From CAZJNX01 sp964547415 (GTDB taxonomy: Bacteria > Pseudomonadota > Alphaproteobacteria > Rhizobiales > Amorphaceae), in the NCBI GenBank assembly GCA_964547415.1, contig CAZJNX010000040.1, positions 1-25,545 on the forward strand: 25,545 nucleotides of DNA, written 5' to 3'. The translations under genes were made by a program, and so were the position numbers. Positions 24,604 to 25,545 of the stretch are shown here, in pieces; the first letter of the stretch is position 1, and each line of letters opens with the position of its first letter. Below the pieces are notes generated by a model. The model worked only from the letters and a program-made list of their open reading frames with translations. It was not told where the DNA came from and searched no databases.

Positions 24604-25545
24604 ATGACGGACCGCTTCGTCCCCGCCAGCCGCCACCGGGAGGTCGTCATGCCCATGGCCTCGACCCATCGCGCCGCCATCGCCCTTCGGCCGAAGGCCG
24701 ACGGCCGCCCGCCCTGGCAGCCCGTGGCAATCATCGCCGACACCACGCTTGCTCCCGGGGAGGTCGTCGCCACCCTCCCCGGCGTTGCCGGGCGCTGCGC
24801 CGCGCGGCCGCTGCCTGCGGCTGCCATGACGGGCACCTGCGTCCCCGCCGACCCCGCCAGACGCCACCGGGAGGTCGTCACGTCCACGGCCTCGACGCAC
24901 CGCGCAGCCATCGCCCTTCGGCCAAAGGCCGACGGCCGCCCGCCCTGGCAGCCCGTGGCGGTCCTCCCCGACACCACGCGCCCTTCCGGAGAGGTCGTCG
25001 CCACCCTGCCTGGCGGCGTTGCCGGGCGCCGCGCCGCGCGGCCGCTGCCGATGCCCGCGAGTGCCATGATTGACACCGTCGTCCCCGCCAGCCCCGCCCG
25101 CCGCCACCGGCAGGTCGTCACGTCCATGGCCTCGACGCATCCCCCCGCCATCGCCCTTCGGCCGAAGGCCGGCGGCGGCCCGCCCTGGCAGCCCGTGGCA
25201 ATCATCGCCGACACCGTGCTTCCTCCTGGGGAGGTTGTCGCCACCCTCCCCGGCGTTGCCGGGCGCTGCGCCGCGCGGCCGCTGCCTGCGGCTGCCATGA
25301 CGGGCACCTTCGTCCCCGCCGACCCCGCCAGCCGCCACCGGGAGATCGTCATGCCGATGGCCTCGACGCACCGCACCGCCATCGCCCTTCGGCCAAAGGC
25401 CGGCCGCCGCCCGCCCTGGCAGCCCGTGGTGGTCCTCCCCGACACCACGCGCCCTTCCGGGGAGGTCGTCGCCACCCTGCCTAGCGGCGTTGCCGGGCGC
25501 CGCACCGCGCGGCCATTGCCGATGCCCGCGGGTGCCACGATCGAC
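24604..25545 (+). repeat. cobA-derived satellite, alternating 231/240-bp units (continues past window)
   Basis: Anchors GCCATCGCCCTTCGG lie at 24676, 24907, 25147 and 25378, spaced 231, 240 and 231 bp. The equivalent cobA site is 23358 (residue 220). Unit translation AIALRPKADGRPPWQPVAI matches CobA AIAERLMAGGRPPEEPVAV, and EVVATLPGGVAGR matches EIVATTLGGIAAR. Units 1 and 3 resemble each other, as do 2 and 4, making a 471-bp dimeric higher-order repeat. All spacings are multiples of 3; the cobA-like frame is open from ATG 24604 to the window end (314 codons) with strong GC3 bias. There is no ribosome-binding site before 24604, so translation is doubtful. Confidence 0.9.

Noticed and set aside
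23691..25073. Plus-strand 460-aa open frame in the cobA satellite
   Set aside because: It is not in the frame that matches CobA, is Arg/Pro/His-rich and has no ribosome-binding site.
22527..25538. Long minus-strand open frame over cobA and its satellite
   Set aside because: Antisense to cobA and its repeats; it arises because stops are rare in GC-rich DNA and the period is a multiple of 3.

Overview
The window is very GC-rich DNA (well above 70% by eye) with strongly GC3-biased genes. The gene content (CopA, a GabD-type dehydrogenase, an RTX/subtilase protein and a corrin-ring cluster) suggests a high-GC proteobacterium, most likely an alphaproteobacterium. I cannot name the genus. There are no rRNAs, tRNAs, insertion sequences or CRISPR arrays.

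Left third (1-11.7 kb). A copper-exporting P1B-type ATPase (copA, minus strand, running off the left edge) lies behind a CueR-type promoter. Upstream of it is an NAD(P)-dependent succinate-semialdehyde dehydrogenase (gabD), which ends in a hairpin. Next comes a two-gene minus-strand unit: a giant secreted protease, with N-terminal RTX nonapeptides, an S8 subtilase domain and seven PPC domains, followed by an ATGA-coupled 132-aa secreted protein. The RTX part is interrupted by exactly 100 Ns (8713-8812). A perfect TGTGA-N6-TCACA palindrome lies at the start of the protease gene. A 1.3-kb gene-free stretch follows, holding eight ~69-bp repeats, then a 186-aa secreted protein (minus) and a doubtful small exported peptide (plus).

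Right part (12.0-23.6 kb). Eight genes encode the corrin-ring methyltransferases, mutase and reductase plus cobalt insertion: a CbiX-CobH fusion, CobL (CbiET), CobI/CbiL, a CbiG-CobJ fusion, CobM/CbiF, CobK/CbiJ, CbiD and CobA. CbiX, CbiG and CbiD occur together, while CobG, CobF and CobNST are absent from the window. This points to the cobalt-early ('anaerobic-type') route, essentially complete from uroporphyrinogen III to cobyrinic acid except for the precorrin-2 dehydrogenase.

The most unusual feature is the DNA between the cob genes. These long gaps are largely filled with decaying tandem copies of pieces of the adjacent genes. cobL has a 228-bp, 2-mismatch duplication of its 3' end. cbiG-cobJ is followed by four copies of its last ~77 codons at an exact 231-bp period. 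cobI is preceded by degenerate copies of its own 5' part. cobA is followed by old copies and then by a 231/240-bp alternating satellite built from cobA codons ~200-276, which runs off the right edge. The common ~230-bp unit size suggests one recurrent process. I know of no description of it.
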